Shown here piece after piece: positions 62,686-64,000 of a stretch of DNA of 64,000 nucleotides (its first letter is position 1; every line of letters begins with the position of its first letter). A program made the translations under genes and the position numbers. Source of the stretch: Acidimicrobiia bacterium (lineage in GTDB: Bacteria; Acidobacteriota; Vicinamibacteria; Vicinamibacterales; SCN-69-37); the NCBI GenBank assembly GCA_016871335.1, contig VFZF01000001.1, forward strand, positions 124,001-188,000, in the 5' to 3' direction. A model generated the notes under the pieces. It was given only the letters and a program-made list of their open reading frames with translations. It was not told where the DNA came from and did not search any database.

Positions 62686-64000
<1,315 letters not shown>

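Overview
The window is GC-rich bacterial DNA that reads best as Acidobacteriota, probably Vicinamibacteria. The clues are relics of ADOP permeases (acidobacterial duplicated orphan permeases), many secreted propeller and hydrolase proteins, the SpoIIE-type phosphatase, and a style of tightly overlapping ORFs. The lineage call is inference; no rRNA gene is present. I saw no tRNA, rRNA, CRISPR array, complete insertion sequence or prophage. Coding density is very high, and the only gene-free stretch above 300 bases (41,236-41,936) is filled by a pseudogene.

Layout. 1-2,385: a secreted Asp-box propeller protein cut by the left edge, then an ADOP stub. 2,740-16,094: one leftward run of ten nearly contiguous genes (aldehyde dehydrogenase, glycosyltransferase, ABC ATPase and giant permease, GNAT protein, TrmH methyltransferase, TolB-like propeller, aminotransferase, exonuclease III, SpoIIE phosphatase). 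16,195-24,720: an EhpF/LuxE-like adenylating enzyme, a class V aminotransferase, a deleted DUF6544-like gene, a VapBC module, then a symporter/aminotransferase/4-alpha-glucanotransferase operon and a second ADOP relic. 24,743-33,700: an M16 peptidase pair, a BaiN-type flavoprotein, a class C serine hydrolase, a Tat-exported MBL hydrolase, a DinB protein and a MarR/FMN-reductase operon. 33,722-41,200: an operon of a 38-residue membrane protein, a Na+/solute symporter and a D-aminoacylase, then a rhodanese, a GlcD-type oxidase and two secreted proteins. 41,248-52,900: a collapsed LytS/LytTR gene, arginine decarboxylase, a nucleotide phosphodiesterase, a YjjJ-type HipA kinase, GrpE, ClpA, 5'-nucleotidase and ClpS. 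52,944-64,000: a UPF0182 protein, a peroxiredoxin, a broken PQQ propeller, a MacAB-like exporter and cytochrome oxidase subunits IV, III and I.

The least expected signal is a set of small dispersed repeats of at least five sequence families (A-E). A, GATGGGCGGATGGG-like. B, GTGCTGGGTGC. C, GTCCGCAGTCCGCGGTCC-like. D, CAACCCAGGCGGCCCTACG-like. E, a palindrome built on CTCCGTGCCTC...CTCCCTGT. They sit at gene junctions, where they supply start codons, stop codons and C-terminal tails. In three secreted proteins they encode much of the signal peptide, and they interrupt the reading frames of ClpA, a TrmH methyltransferase and an ABC permease. Families C and D have near-identical copies at unrelated loci, so they behave as spreading DNA elements and not as protein features.

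A second theme is decay by internal deletion. Four genes keep recognisable ends but have lost the middle (ADOP relic at 24.5 kb, DUF6544-like gene, LytS/LytTR, PQQ propeller), and one ADOP gene keeps only its N-terminus. If the window comes from a metagenome assembly, these junctions should be checked against reads first.
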